Shown: positions 1 through 8,995, numbered from the stretch's first letter. The stretch is 35,049 nt of DNA from an uncultured Bacteroidales bacterium (GCA_903878265.1 CAIRHD010000391.1:1-35049); one strand, 5' to 3'. Translations and numbers: made by a program. Notes: a model not told the origin generated them from the letters alone.

Positions 1-394
1 AAGGAGGCGTCCAGGAATGACCGAACCTGCGGGAACTTATGTAGCCGAAATGTGCATGTAATGTAGTGAGGAAGTAATGAGGAAGTAATGAAGAGTGAAC
101 GACATGGCTTGCAGCAACAGGTAAGTGGGCTGATACAATTATCCATTACCACCGGATTTTCTACAAAACGGGCGAAGCATAAGCAATAAATACCGCTTAT
201 AACTCAAATTTCTCGTCAACAGGGCTCAAAACCCGTAGAACTAACTTGTACTACTTGTAAGGCGGCTTGTTTCTCTTGTCGAACTGTAAGTGGGCGGGTT
301 TTAGGGGCTTATGACGGATGGGCGCAAACTTTGTAACGTGGGAATTGTGCGTTGGAAAAAGGTTTGCGACTATGCGGCATGTGCCCCTGTGTAA

Positions 395-461
395 GCCAAT
401 TATAGTGGCACCATTGTAAGCAAGAATACCTATAAAAAATTAATGGTGCCTCTATAATGGC
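395..461. repeat. Long imperfect hairpin (20-21 bp arms)
   Basis: The arm at 395-415 pairs with the arm at 442-461 through 19 base pairs, with one bulged A and one mismatch, around a 26-nt loop. Arms this long exceed a usual intrinsic terminator and there is no T-run on either side. It may be a small palindromic element, the remnant of an insertion-sequence end, or a structured RNA. The pairing is seen directly; the role is unknown. Confidence 0.6.
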
Positions 462-938
462 TGGGGGAGTGAGTGGGTGTGGGCAGGTTGGGGTGGCAGA
501 CAGGCAGTGGCTACTTGGCTTTAGCCCTTGTGCATAATGGACTTATGGGCTTTCTACCAAGACCATAAGCGCCCATTATGTAAAGTAGCGAAACCGGTGG
601 TGGAGTGTGCGTTTTTCCTGGCGGGGTTATTGATTGCTGATGTAAGGCTTGTTGGCGGTGTGCAATTTTGGGTTGGGATTTTGTGGGCGATTGCTTGCAC
701 AGCGACAATATGCCTTACGCTGGGGAGCGTTGGGAAGGCTTACTGGCGGCATAATTGCGAAGGGCTTTTGTGGGAGGGCTTATAGCCGACAGTGTGCCTT
801 ATAGGGTGGGATGTACGGACAGCAATTGCAATAACCATGACAGGAAAACGTACATGGAGCCATCCGGCACTGCCTGTGTGGGTGGGGGTAAGGGAAATAG
901 TTAATTGTAAATAGCAGAAATTTTTAAATTATAGGAGC

Positions 939-963
939 TGGCTCTTGTTTGTGGAAAGAGCCA
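939..963. repeat. Short inverted repeat
   Basis: TGGCTCTT at 939-946 pairs perfectly with AAGAGCCA at 956-963 across a 9-nt loop. No clear T-run follows on either strand. It is about 200 bases downstream of the minus-strand gene ending at 1161, so a weak terminator role is possible but not shown. Confidence 0.4.
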
Positions 964-1060
964 AGTTAATATTTGTGTTGATAATTAACTGCTTAGAATG
1001 AGCATCCTGTGATATTTAGCCAAGCGGAATGAATTTAAGTGCTATTGTTTAAGTCTAGCT

Positions 1061-1160
1061 CTTTGCAGAGACCCCTTCATCTTTTATACAGCATGTAAAA
1101 GAACTTTCTTTGATTAAATTCGACTTTTACTTCAGGACACACCGCGCGGCAGCTGGGGGG
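1061..1160. repeat. Dispersed ~100 bp repeat, copy A
   Basis: This segment matches 7298-7401 at roughly 80 percent by eye, in the same orientation. Shared words include GTAAAAGAACT, CTTTTACTTCAGGA and AGCTGGGG. It ends directly at the stop codon of the gene at 1161-2465, just as copy B abuts the stop of the gene at 7402-7770. The two genes are unrelated, so the repeat behaves as a shared 3'-flanking module. It may be a recombination scar, a 3'-UTR element or a small mobile repeat. Confidence 0.65.
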
Positions 1161-2465
1161 CTATCTCAAAATCAGAAACTTTGCCGACTGATTTTTAAAT
1201 TTGCCCATCGCTTTGATCACATACACCCCATCCGCCAAGTCCTTTACCGAAATGCTTATGCACTTGCTGCCACCTTGAAGCCTCCTTTTCTCCTGCTTCA
1301 AGCAGACGCCTTCAGGTGTGCAGATTGTAAGTAATATGTCTTCACCCTGACGGGCATCCGGTTTAATGGTTACAACATCATCTGCCGGATTGGGCCAGAG
1401 TACAAGGGTATTATGATATTCGGTTTTTTGGGGCAGGGCAGTATTTATAGTATCAATATATTTAAAAATATGTGTACCAAAAGCATACCCTTTATTACTG
1501 AAAAACTGAAATTCGGATGCACCAAAATCAGTATTTTCAAAACCTGCCGGGTTAATGGTATCAAAAGTCAATCCGGTATCTTTGCTCCTGAGGAAAATGC
1601 CGGGCATCCCACCCCCGGCCCAAACGGTAGAATCATCCTGAAAATACACTGAAACCAGGTCGTTCATTGGTTCATAAAATTGCTTCGAGTAGGTCGAAAT
1701 AAAGTTGTCGGAAGTAAAAATAATATAAGGGACATTCGAATGCACGATATAGCAGCCATGTGTGCTGTCACAAAAATTCAGGCTTCCGACAGTACCCAAA
1801 TGATAATCGGCTACTTGCCATGTTTCGCCAGCATCGGTTGTTTTAAGGATACAACTGAATAAGCCCCAACAGCCCGCCCAACCATAATTATTGCCTGAAA
1901 AATAGATTGAATGTATAGAATAACTGTTTGTTTCCGGTGTGGAAGGATTTGCATCGGGTGGAATACCTATTGATACCCATGATGCACCACCATCAACTGT
2001 CTTATACAAACTATTAAACCCACCAAAGAATCCTGTATCAGCGTTCAGAAAAAAGAAAGCATCCGATTGATACAATGGCTTACTGTACGACATCAACGCA
2101 GTATCAGCTATATCGACCCATGTATGCCCACCATCGCTTGTACGCCAGAAAATAGAAAGCCCGTTTCCACCTGCACCATATCCATTCAGGTTGTCGAGCA
2201 TCTGTAAACGGGAAAAGTGATTCCCCGTTATAAAAGTATAGCATGTTTCCCAAGTAGAACAACCATCATTTGTGCGCAGCAATTTGGTTGCGCCACTTGT
2301 ACTATCCTGGGCACACAACCATCCTTCCTGTTCATTAATAAAGCAAACGCTTTTAAGGCCATACCTGTATCCATTAGGTGTTACATCCTGCCATCGCTGG
2401 CAATATACAACGGGTGTATATAGCAGGATAAGGAGTATAAGTTTGATAATTGTATTTTCTTTCAT
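1161..2465 (-). CDS. Secreted YCF48/BNR-like beta-propeller with T9SS sorting domain
   Basis: This 434-residue protein starts with a signal peptide (residues 1 to about 22: charged start, Leu/Ile core, cleavage near YCQ). Residues ~25-345 contain repeats of the YCF48/sialidase-Asp-box type, seen as W(R/K)TxDGGxTW variants such as TSDGGHTW, TVDGGASW and TTDAGETW, which predict a beta-propeller. The last ~80 residues form a type A T9SS C-terminal sorting domain: LWPNPADD near its start, then LADGVYVIKA and a final KFLILR. It is therefore expected to cross the outer membrane by T9SS and be released or anchored at the surface. There is no catalytic motif; such propellers usually mediate binding. 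It lies downstream of the metallopeptidase gene, separated by a ~317-bp gap with its own repeats, so it is probably transcribed separately. The stop codon directly abuts dispersed repeat copy A. Confidence 0.88.
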   Translation of the reverse strand: MKENTIIKLILLILLYTPVVYCQRWQDVTPNGYRYGLKSVCFINEQEGWLCAQDSTSGATKLLRTNDGCSTWETCYTFITGNHFSRLQMLDNLNGYGAGGNGLSIFWRTSDGGHTWVDIADTALMSYSKPLYQSDAFFFLNADTGFFGGFNSLYKTVDGGASWVSIGIPPDANPSTPETNSYSIHSIYFSGNNYGWAGCWGLFSCILKTTDAGETWQVADYHLGTVGSLNFCDSTHGCYIVHSNVPYIIFTSDNFISTYSKQFYEPMNDLVSVYFQDDSTVWAGGGMPGIFLRSKDTGLTFDTINPAGFENTDFGASEFQFFSNKGYAFGTHIFKYIDTINTALPQKTEYHNTLVLWPNPADDVVTIKPDARQGEDILLTICTPEGVCLKQEKRRLQGGSKCISISVKDLADGVYVIKAMGKFKNQSAKFLILR

Positions 2466-2782
2466 GTGTTATTATTTATTTTTAACGGGTCAAATGGAAT
2501 ACGCCATAATATCATTTTCGGTTGGTGAGAGAATTTTCTCATGGCTATTTCAACTGTTATTATTAATTTTTAGAGGTCAGATTGAATTATTCACATCTTC
2601 ATTATTGCTAAAAGTGATGCCCGAGATCAGGACAGGCTGCGAGCTAAAGGTTCTTCAGATTGAATATACTATCATCTTCGGTTGGTGATTTGTTCCAATC
2701 ATAGCTTGCCCTCCACCACGAGGGCTATTTTCTGGTTAGTTTTATTGTTAACATTAAAGATGGATCATTGCTGCTTTACTTA
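2466..2782. other. Intergenic region with three degenerate direct repeats
   Basis: No gene is supported here. Three degenerate ~35-bp direct repeats begin near 2488, 2574 and 2655 (period about 82 bases). Units one and three share TTCGGTTGGTGA; units two and three share CAGATTGAAT. A 6-bp hairpin (GCCCTC at 2708-2713, GAGGGC at 2720-2725) is followed by TATTTT on the plus strand. That orientation is opposite to both flanking genes, so its role as a terminator is doubtful. Confidence 0.5.
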
Positions 2783-5700
2783 TTATAAAATAATCATTCG
2801 TTTCGAATGAATAAAAGTACCATTTATTAATAAGCTGTAGACGTAAATACCAGATTTTATATCCAGCCTGTTAAATAGTATTTTATGAACTCCAGCCGAT
2901 TGTATATTATCATCAAATGAGTACACTTCTCTACCATTGATGTCATTTATTACAATTTTTGCTCTACATATACGATTTAACGAGTAATAAATCTCAGTTT
3001 TTTGCTCAAATGGATTAGGTACGTTATATAACAATGCACCTGCTTTTTTCGAGGTACTGTCAATTATTTTAATTTTATCAACAATTGGAAGTAGGGATAA
3101 AAGATAATCTCGGTTAGTCGCAAATGATGATGGGGATGAAGGTTTATATTGGGGCATCTTGCATAGATATGCGTTCTTTAAGCCAGATGACTCTATCCAT
3201 TCATATAAATAACCTAAATCTATAATTGCAAAAATGCTATCTTCAGATGATATTGGATTTGATATTTCATTTTCATACCAATCAATTGCATTTTGCCATG
3301 AACCTGATTCAATAGCACATTTATTAGCCAAGAATCTTGCAACCATAAGCAATGTACTGTCATTAGAGATAGTATCATTGTTCAAATAGTATTCCCCAAG
3401 TGACTGATAATCATTCCCTAAATTTTTCTCGATTCTAAAAAGTTCTTTTAAGGCTGCAGGTGCCACCGAACTTTTCGGAAATAATTCAACAATAGACTTC
3501 AGGGTTTCTTCTCCCGTAATAAAATCACCTGATACTATTTCGGATTGTGCAAATTGGTACAATTCCTCATCTCCACTGGTTGTAAGATTATCCGACATTC
3601 CTAAACACCAAGTTGGCTGAGAATCAAAAGTAACACCGCTCCTAGTGCAATAGAGGTCGCCGGGAATGAAATTATTACCCCAACAGTTGGATTCCACATT
3701 TAATGGAAAAGGGATTGACGTATTATAGCTTGGGTTATAATATATGAGCGGGATATGATTTGAAGGATCGGTATTATTAATATCTGATATTCTATTATAA
3801 TGCATTTCAGTCGGAAAACTGGAAAACGAACAATAAACCTCATTACTATTGTTATCAAAAATGTTTTGTGTATCAGTTAGACTTGGAATAGGTGGAGGAT
3901 TTATCCAATACGTTCCTTTTACTTTTACATTGCTGTTATTCAATAGCTGTATCCCATAATTATTATTATAGATATGATTATTTGTGATTTCTGCAAATGT
4001 ATAATAAGTTAAAATACCGGTATTGGTACAATTAAATATGATATTTTTATCAATTAATCGGTTGCCAATAATACTGTATCCTGAATTAAACAAACGTATT
4101 CCATTTGCAAATCCGGAAATACTATTACTTTCAATTTCGAATTTGCCATACTTGGATATATATATTCCGTCTGTATTGCTTGAACTTATAGTTTGATTGA
4201 ACGTACATCCATTAACTGTTACCAAATATTCAGGTACGTTATTCAAATTGTTGATATAAAGAGGAGAGTTTTGGAATGTGCAGTTTGTAAATGCGACATT
4301 TCCGCGGTATGAGATTATTTGATTGCAATTTGTGAAATCACAGTTTACAGCAGTTAAACTGTTACAATTGAAAAACAAACGTGAATTATTAAATGTACAA
4401 CTGTTTAATGTAATTGAAGTATAACCTGATGGGCTACCCGATATACTTAAACCGCCAAAGTAATTAGCATTGCCGACTAGCTCAAACAACAGGTTTTCTC
4501 CTATGGTTCCTATATTCCCGTTAACGATTACTATATGTTCAGGGTTATAACCGATAAAGCGCACATTTTCACCTATCGACAAAGTGGCATTGGCATCAAT
4601 ATAAAGTTTGCCATTCATTACAATGATTGTATTATTAGCAATCGTCAATATACTACCCGATTGCACATGAACATCATTGTTGATCATTTTATATCCTGAC
4701 CAATTGCTAGAAGTAATATTGTTCGAGATTTTTTGATCGTTGAATAGCTTCCTGTTGTCCATAGAATATACATCAATATATTCTCGTAAATGCAAACCGT
4801 TATAATTTATCAAATCGGCATTGTACATTGCTAACACATTTTGTTCCTTGTTTGCTACTGATGGTAAAGATGAAAGAGCAGAAAGTTGATTTCGGACTAC
4901 GACCTCTCGACCAAGCCGATAACCTTGAGTGGGATTTGTGCAAACATTATACTCAAGGTCCATTAGAGCTGAAGTCCAAATTTTTCCTGTATTATGTGGA
5001 TCTCCCATGCCATTAGGTATATCATACCAGTGATTGAAATCATAGAGGTACCCTTTATCAAATACGCTTATCCTGCTATCTGATTCTTGCTGATAAAGCC
5101 AGGCAAACCTATAATTCGGATGCCAAAGTGAAATTTGCCTTCTGTAGTCAATACCAAAATAATCCCCCAAACCTTCGGATATTGCGATACAATCATCACA
5201 ATCAATTGGAGACCCTGAAGCCAATAAAGAACAATGTAATGCGTGACCTACTTCATGAATAATAACTGACTGATCTTCACCGTGATCCTTAGAAAAGGGA
5301 GGAACTCCATAGAAAACAGTGCCAAAACCATCGAAATAGCTTTGATCGGGATCGCTTGGATCATACCATCTGGCATCAAACACTATATCATCAAGTTTAG
5401 CAGTATTATTATTCCAGGATAAACTGTTGAATTGAAGCGTTCCAATAATATATCTTAAAAATGCATCAATATGGTAATAGATATTGGTTTCTTCAAAACC
5501 ATTTTGATCCCTTGTAAAGTAAAATTCAGGTTCTGTATTTCCTGGTTGTATACTTATTTTTGTAACAGCATCAGAAGGAGATTTTAAATCTTGTGAATTT
5601 GCATAATCACCTTGTAGAGAATAATAATCAACCCCATTCTGATTACTAGGTGAATTTAAACCTAATAAATTTATTGTTTTATATGCAATTTGAAACTGAG

Positions 5701-6436
5701 ATCTATCAGCATCATATACCCCAGAATAAGAGTCGGTAAACGGGGTGCTTATGATGCTTGATGGATCTGGATCCCAAACTTTACCTTTTGCGGGATTTTC
5801 ATTCAAACAAATGCTTTTTATGGATTCAACCGCGCCTGAAATTGCATTCACCAATACTTGAGTGGTTTTGCTGTTTGATGGGTAAAAAATAAATCTCCAA
5901 ACCAATTTAGCTATTTCATTGCTATCTTGGTTAATTAGTAATTCCATATTGATTTTTTGATAATGATCGGAATAATCAAATGGTAAAGATTTCATTGCTA
6001 TAGTTTGGGCGGCAACACTATCATAAACCAAATTTCCTGGATATTGGATATTTCTTTTATACCCATTGTACACCATAGTTATTCGTCTTTCTTTATCAAG
6101 TGTAATTATAACAACTGATCCGTCAATAGGTATATTGTTTATCTTTTGTTGATAAACAATATGTGTACTCCCACTATCTACAAGCATTTTACTACAAACA
6201 AAAATAGAATTCTCTCCTTGAGTTATCCAATTTTTATTGGTTTGTAAAAATTGATCGGAAGCATCAATAGCTTGATCTACATCATATTTCTTATTCAGGT
6301 TCAATACCATTTTAGGATACCCTTCATTATCATGCAAAACATATCCTTCAGTTGGTATGATTATTTGAGCGTTGTTTTCTAAAAACGTTATACATAGTAA
6401 TATAGCCAGAGTGAGGTGTAAAATTTTCATTTTCAT
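2783..6436 (-). CDS. Secreted M36/M4-like zinc metallopeptidase with beta-helix region and T9SS domain
   Basis: This 1217-residue protein carries a signal peptide (residues 1-23, cleavage after NNA). Residues ~30-210 resemble the FTP/PepSY propeptide of thermolysin and fungalysin-type enzymes. The catalytic domain has the zinc motif HEVGH at 394-398 and the third-ligand motif EGLGD at 421-425, the gluzincin arrangement of families M4 and M36. Residues ~590-900 are Asn/Ile-rich with repeated short strands (such as NSCTFNNS, NCTFQNS), which predicts a right-handed parallel beta-helix. A short helical repeat-like segment follows at ~950-1110, then a C-terminal T9SS sorting domain (VPNPFEQKTEIYYSL start, GIYVYSL near the end). 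It is probably secreted as a zymogen and held at or released from the surface. The FTP region suggests autoactivation. The order is unusual: protease, then beta-helix adhesive region, then sorting tag. The substrate is unknown. Confidence 0.88.
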   Translation of the reverse strand: MKMKILHLTLAILLCITFLENNAQIIIPTEGYVLHDNEGYPKMVLNLNKKYDVDQAIDASDQFLQTNKNWITQGENSIFVCSKMLVDSGSTHIVYQQKINNIPIDGSVVIITLDKERRITMVYNGYKRNIQYPGNLVYDSVAAQTIAMKSLPFDYSDHYQKINMELLINQDSNEIAKLVWRFIFYPSNSKTTQVLVNAISGAVESIKSICLNENPAKGKVWDPDPSSIISTPFTDSYSGVYDADRSQFQIAYKTINLLGLNSPSNQNGVDYYSLQGDYANSQDLKSPSDAVTKISIQPGNTEPEFYFTRDQNGFEETNIYYHIDAFLRYIIGTLQFNSLSWNNNTAKLDDIVFDARWYDPSDPDQSYFDGFGTVFYGVPPFSKDHGEDQSVIIHEVGHALHCSLLASGSPIDCDDCIAISEGLGDYFGIDYRRQISLWHPNYRFAWLYQQESDSRISVFDKGYLYDFNHWYDIPNGMGDPHNTGKIWTSALMDLEYNVCTNPTQGYRLGREVVVRNQLSALSSLPSVANKEQNVLAMYNADLINYNGLHLREYIDVYSMDNRKLFNDQKISNNITSSNWSGYKMINNDVHVQSGSILTIANNTIIVMNGKLYIDANATLSIGENVRFIGYNPEHIVIVNGNIGTIGENLLFELVGNANYFGGLSISGSPSGYTSITLNSCTFNNSRLFFNCNSLTAVNCDFTNCNQIISYRGNVAFTNCTFQNSPLYINNLNNVPEYLVTVNGCTFNQTISSSNTDGIYISKYGKFEIESNSISGFANGIRLFNSGYSIIGNRLIDKNIIFNCTNTGILTYYTFAEITNNHIYNNNYGIQLLNNSNVKVKGTYWINPPPIPSLTDTQNIFDNNSNEVYCSFSSFPTEMHYNRISDINNTDPSNHIPLIYYNPSYNTSIPFPLNVESNCWGNNFIPGDLYCTRSGVTFDSQPTWCLGMSDNLTTSGDEELYQFAQSEIVSGDFITGEETLKSIVELFPKSSVAPAALKELFRIEKNLGNDYQSLGEYYLNNDTISNDSTLLMVARFLANKCAIESGSWQNAIDWYENEISNPISSEDSIFAIIDLGYLYEWIESSGLKNAYLCKMPQYKPSSPSSFATNRDYLLSLLPIVDKIKIIDSTSKKAGALLYNVPNPFEQKTEIYYSLNRICRAKIVINDINGREVYSFDDNIQSAGVHKILFNRLDIKSGIYVYSLLINGTFIHSKRMIIL

Positions 6437-6644
6437 TTTATTTAGAGGTTAGCAAAACTCCGTTAAATTTTTATGCGCCGATTTTCTATAATCCATTAGT
6501 TGAATCCATTAGTTCTTTAACAATTCTTTGGCGCAAATCCTTCCGACTGGCAAATTAACCATTTTAATCCATGCCTTATAGCACAATCCATCTATCGCTC
6601 ACCCTGCACGTACCAATTTACACAATTCTCTCAAACTAAGGTTG

Positions 6645-6652
6645 CAAATGTA
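6645..6652 (-). promoter_or_regulatory. Candidate Bacteroidota promoter -7 element
   Basis: On the minus strand this reads TACATTTG, an exact match to the TAnnTTTG -7 consensus of the Bacteroidota housekeeping sigma factor. A correctly spaced TTG -33 element is not clear. It would give the metallopeptidase gene a leader of about 200 nt. Confidence 0.35.
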
Positions 6653-6682
6653 CTAATACAAGGATGCCATTGCTTTGCTTTT

Positions 6683-6745
6683 GAGGGAACGGTAGGTTTT
6701 TTCGAGGGAACGGTAGGTTTTATTGAGGGAACGGTAATTTTTTGA
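6683..6745. repeat. Three tandem 21-bp repeats
   Basis: Three consecutive 21-bp units start at 6683, 6704 and 6725, each opening with GAGGGAACGGTA. On the minus strand, in a frame different from the orphan RHS frame, they read as TVPSxKP three times. The unit is exactly seven codons, so it may be a former coding repeat, but no intact gene uses it now. It lies where the second RHS cassette breaks off. Confidence 0.75.
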
Positions 6746-7217
6746 AAGTAAAAACGTAGGAGTAGGAACCGTAAGCGATAGACCACATGTAACCACCACC
6801 GCCAATTATTGGGTTCTGCATGTCCCAATCCAAAGGTTTTTGGTGGTATCCACTTGGGTCTGTATATTTAAGCGGGTTGTTTAAGCAATAGCTATAGCGG
6901 TTGTAGTTTTGGGAGTTGGAAGGGTTGGCAATAAAGGGATCGGGTGAGAGGAAGCGGGCAAGGGCGGGGTCGTAAACGCGGCCATTCATATTAATAAGGC
7001 CGAACCTATCGAGGTGTTGGTGGCCGGTATAGCCACGGTCGAAAAGAAAGGATGTGGGCACCTCGGCATAGCCCCAGGTGGTTGGGTTGCGGCGGCGGCC
7101 CCAGAGATCGAAGGCGAGGGTTTCCAGTTTATTGCCAGCACCATCGGTAATAACAATGTAATTGCCCGGGTAATCAGTGTGGATATATTTACGCGTTTTC
7201 AGATTGTTTTTTTTCAA
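6720..7217 (-). pseudogene. Orphan RHS core fragment with toxin tip lost
   Basis: This 165-residue frame is nearly identical to the RHS core of the large gene at 9396-15599. It starts upstream of DLWGRRRNP and runs through GYTGHQHLDRFGL, ARFLSPDPFI and KYTDPSGY. Past the core it still matches the full-length protein (HQKPLD.DMQNPIIGGGGYM) for about 25 residues. It then diverges and stops at the 21-bp tandem repeats. No signal peptide, SpvB region or toxin domain is present. It is best read as a displaced and truncated 3' cassette left by duplication or recombination. The apparent start has no obvious promoter or ribosome-binding context, so it may act only as a recombination donor. No immunity gene follows it. 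Confidence 0.75.
6846..7192 (-). repeat. RHS core repeat, copy 1 of 3
   Basis: This covers the RHS-core coding region and is close to identical to copy 3 (~10211-10554) over ~345 bp, including the VITDGAGNKLETLAFD segment. Copy 2 shares the downstream ~290 bp. Blocks this long and similar could serve as substrates for homologous recombination between cassettes. Confidence 0.8.
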
Positions 7218-7297
7218 TAATATCTACCAGTTTAATTCCCCTTCAATCCGGCTAAGTTAGTAATTGTTGCAACAACATGCCATTGCAAAGGTTCATC

Positions 7298-7401
7298 TTT
7301 TGCAGAAAGCCCATTCATCTTCTATACAGTAGGTAAAAGAACTATCTTAATTTAATTCGCACTTTTACTTCAGGATACACTCAGCGCTAGCTGGGGCTTA
7401 T
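7298..7401. repeat. Dispersed ~100 bp repeat, copy B
   Basis: This is the second copy of the repeat at 1061-1160, with the same orientation and the same relation to coding DNA: it runs directly up to the stop codon of the minus-strand gene at 7402-7770. Differences are substitutions and one- or two-base indels spread along the length. Confidence 0.65.
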
Positions 7402-7770
7402 TTATGTAAACTTTAAACAATAGACAACGAAAAAGACAGATAAAGGCCAATGGATTATTGGAATAAGTACAAGTAATATTCTAGGGTATTTTTCACAAAA
7501 TATCTTAATATACTCATATTTAACAAGATAAATTTTGTTAAGAAGTTTCCTTACTCCAAAAGCAACAACCAAACCAAAAACAAATATCATAACTGGGCTT
7601 ACTAGATTTCCTTCTTTGTTGCTTATCAAGTATGACAAGTAAAAAAACAAAGACAAAATATTAAAAGTTAAAGGGAAAAGCAGAAAAAAAATGCCTGCTT
7701 CAACCCCTTTCAATTCATATTTTTTAAAAATTGAAAAATACGTTACAACTATAAAATCAATTATTTTCAT
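7402..7770 (-). CDS. Small membrane protein, putative immunity protein of RHS orphan cassette
   Basis: This 122-residue protein has three to four predicted membrane segments, roughly residues 24-48, 57-76, 96-108 and 109-120, with few other features. Its ATG overlaps the TGA of the upstream RHS cassette (ATGA overlap), so the two are probably translationally coupled. In polymorphic toxin loci the gene directly behind a toxin tip is normally its cognate immunity protein. The membrane nature fits the hydrophobic, Gly/Ala-rich tail of the upstream cassette. I do not recognise the family. Immunity is inferred from position and pairing only. Confidence 0.65.
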   Translation of the reverse strand: MKIIDFIVVTYFSIFKKYELKGVEAGIFFLLFPLTFNILSLFFYLSYLISNKEGNLVSPVMIFVFGLVVAFGVRKLLNKIYLVKYEYIKIFCEKYPRILLVLIPIIHWPLSVFFVVYCLKFT

Positions 7771-8936
7771 CGACCATAAATTAAATTTTTACCCCAATTG
7801 CCAGAAGCATTATCAATAGTTGTACTCATTCCGCAAGCTGAAAAGAGACCATAAATAAGTCCCCCCGCTGCCGCTCCTACAGCTATTCCCGGAGCAGCTA
7901 AAATAACTCCAACACCTAAAGCTGCAAAACCTAACGCCGACACACCAACGTCAACAAAAGTATGAGTGTTTGCTTGTCCGGTTTTATACTCATAACCAGC
8001 TACAGCTACCGTTAAAACACCTCCTACAACACTTGCCCCTAGAGATATTGTTTTGATTCCATTAATACCATTTCTTGCAATTTGTGCTGCACTTAATGCT
8101 CTTGCTTCATAAGCTGCGTATTCTGCGGCTGTACCTATTAGGTTAAAAGTGTTACCAGTTCCGGTCATGACAAAAGGTACAGTTTCATTATAACTCCATT
8201 GATTACTTCCTCCTTGCCCTGAGGCTAGTTGCACAGCATTCCATTTTTTTAAAGTTATCGTAGTTGGGAGATTTACAACAATTATTTGTCCTGTATTGCC
8301 ATAAACAGGCGTCTGATTGCCTGAAGTAGTAGTAGTTGTAGTATAGAACCCTCCAGCTTGTCTAACTGTTTCAATACTGGTTTTACCAGCACTCCATTGT
8401 GCAAAGGCTGCAGGGTCGTTATATAAAGCACGACCAATGTCCGATGCACCTTTACCATAAACGTTGTTGAAACTGAAACTGCTCATCATAACAAAATCAT
8501 GGGCTTGTGCACCTGCAAACGGATTACTCCAACCGTTCCAACCACCTGTTGAAGAGCGTGGGCCAAAAGGGCCAGCAAATTGTGGTTCCATATCCCAATC
8601 CCAAGGCTTTTCGTGTGCGTTATACCCACTTGGGTCTGTATATTTAAGCGGGTTGTTTAAGCAATAGCTATAGCGGTTGTAGTTTTGGGAGTTTGCGGGG
8701 TTGGCAATAAAGGGATCGGGAGAGAGGAAACGGGCAAGGGCGGGGTCGTAAACGCGGCCATTCATATTAATAAGGCCGAACCTATCGAGGTGTTGGTGGC
8801 CGGTATAGCCACGGTCGAAAAGGAAAGCAGTTGGCACCTCGGCATAGCCCCAGGTGGTTGGGTTGCGGCGGCGGACCCAGGGATCGGAAGCAAGGGTTTC
8901 GGGTTGAGTGCCGGTATCGACGGTGTATCTGCTCAT
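7767..8936 (-). CDS. Orphan RHS cassette: core plus distinct toxin-like C-terminal tail
   Basis: This 389-residue frame opens with a short sequence unlike the main RHS gene, then joins the shared core at DPWVRRRNP and continues to KYTDPSGY near residue 105. The main copy has Gly in WGRRRNP where this one has Val. The tail (residues ~106-389) differs completely from that of the full-length gene. It has a Thr/Ser-rich middle and a strongly hydrophobic Gly/Ala segment at ~290-370, compatible with a membrane-inserting or pore-forming domain. I see no nuclease, deaminase or ADP-ribosyltransferase motif. It has no signal peptide, so it is unlikely to be secreted alone. It fits the known model of orphan rhs cassettes that replace the tip of the full-length gene by recombination through the core. 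It overlaps its putative immunity gene by 4 bases. Confidence 0.75.
   Translation of the reverse strand: MSRYTVDTGTQPETLASDPWVRRRNPTTWGYAEVPTAFLFDRGYTGHQHLDRFGLINMNGRVYDPALARFLSPDPFIANPANSQNYNRYSYCLNNPLKYTDPSGYNAHEKPWDWDMEPQFAGPFGPRSSTGGWNGWSNPFAGAQAHDFVMMSSFSFNNVYGKGASDIGRALYNDPAAFAQWSAGKTSIETVRQAGGFYTTTTTTSGNQTPVYGNTGQIIVVNLPTTITLKKWNAVQLASGQGGSNQWSYNETVPFVMTGTGNTFNLIGTAAEYAAYEARALSAAQIARNGINGIKTISLGASVVGGVLTVAVAGYEYKTGQANTHTFVDVGVSALGFAALGVGVILAAPGIAVGAAAGGLIYGLFSACGMSTTIDNASGNWGKNLIYGR
8624..8910 (-). repeat. RHS core repeat, copy 2 of 3
   Basis: This copy shares the segment from DPWxRRRNP to KYTDPSGY with copies 1 and 3. Homology stops abruptly just upstream of that point, in the start region of the displaced cassette. 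Confidence 0.8.
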
Positions 8937-8995
8937 TAATCCTGATTACTGATCCTACAAATATACACGGTTTGTTGTTTGTACCGGCACGGATT

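Larger units (their letters stand above)
1..1057. other. Long stretch without a convincing gene
   Basis: I see no supportable gene here. The only longer open frames are under 90 codons, with unconvincing composition and no recognisable motif. The stretch looks richer in G and T on the plus strand than the coding DNA that follows. It holds an 11-bp tandem direct repeat (GAGGAAGTAAT) near 68-90, a strong imperfect hairpin at 395-461 and a smaller hairpin at 939-963. It could be a decayed element or a structured non-coding RNA, but I cannot assign it to a known family. Confidence 0.5.

Noticed and set aside
528..785. 85-residue plus-strand frame with hydrophobic segments
   Set aside because: No homology is recognisable, the context is odd, and base composition alone can explain it; the evidence is too weak to call a gene.
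2705..2730. Hairpin with TATTTT as a terminator for a plus-strand gene
   Set aside because: No plus-strand gene lies upstream, and its orientation is opposite to the real genes.
6683..6745. Possible CRISPR array
   Set aside because: The three units are directly adjacent with no spacers, and no cas gene is present.
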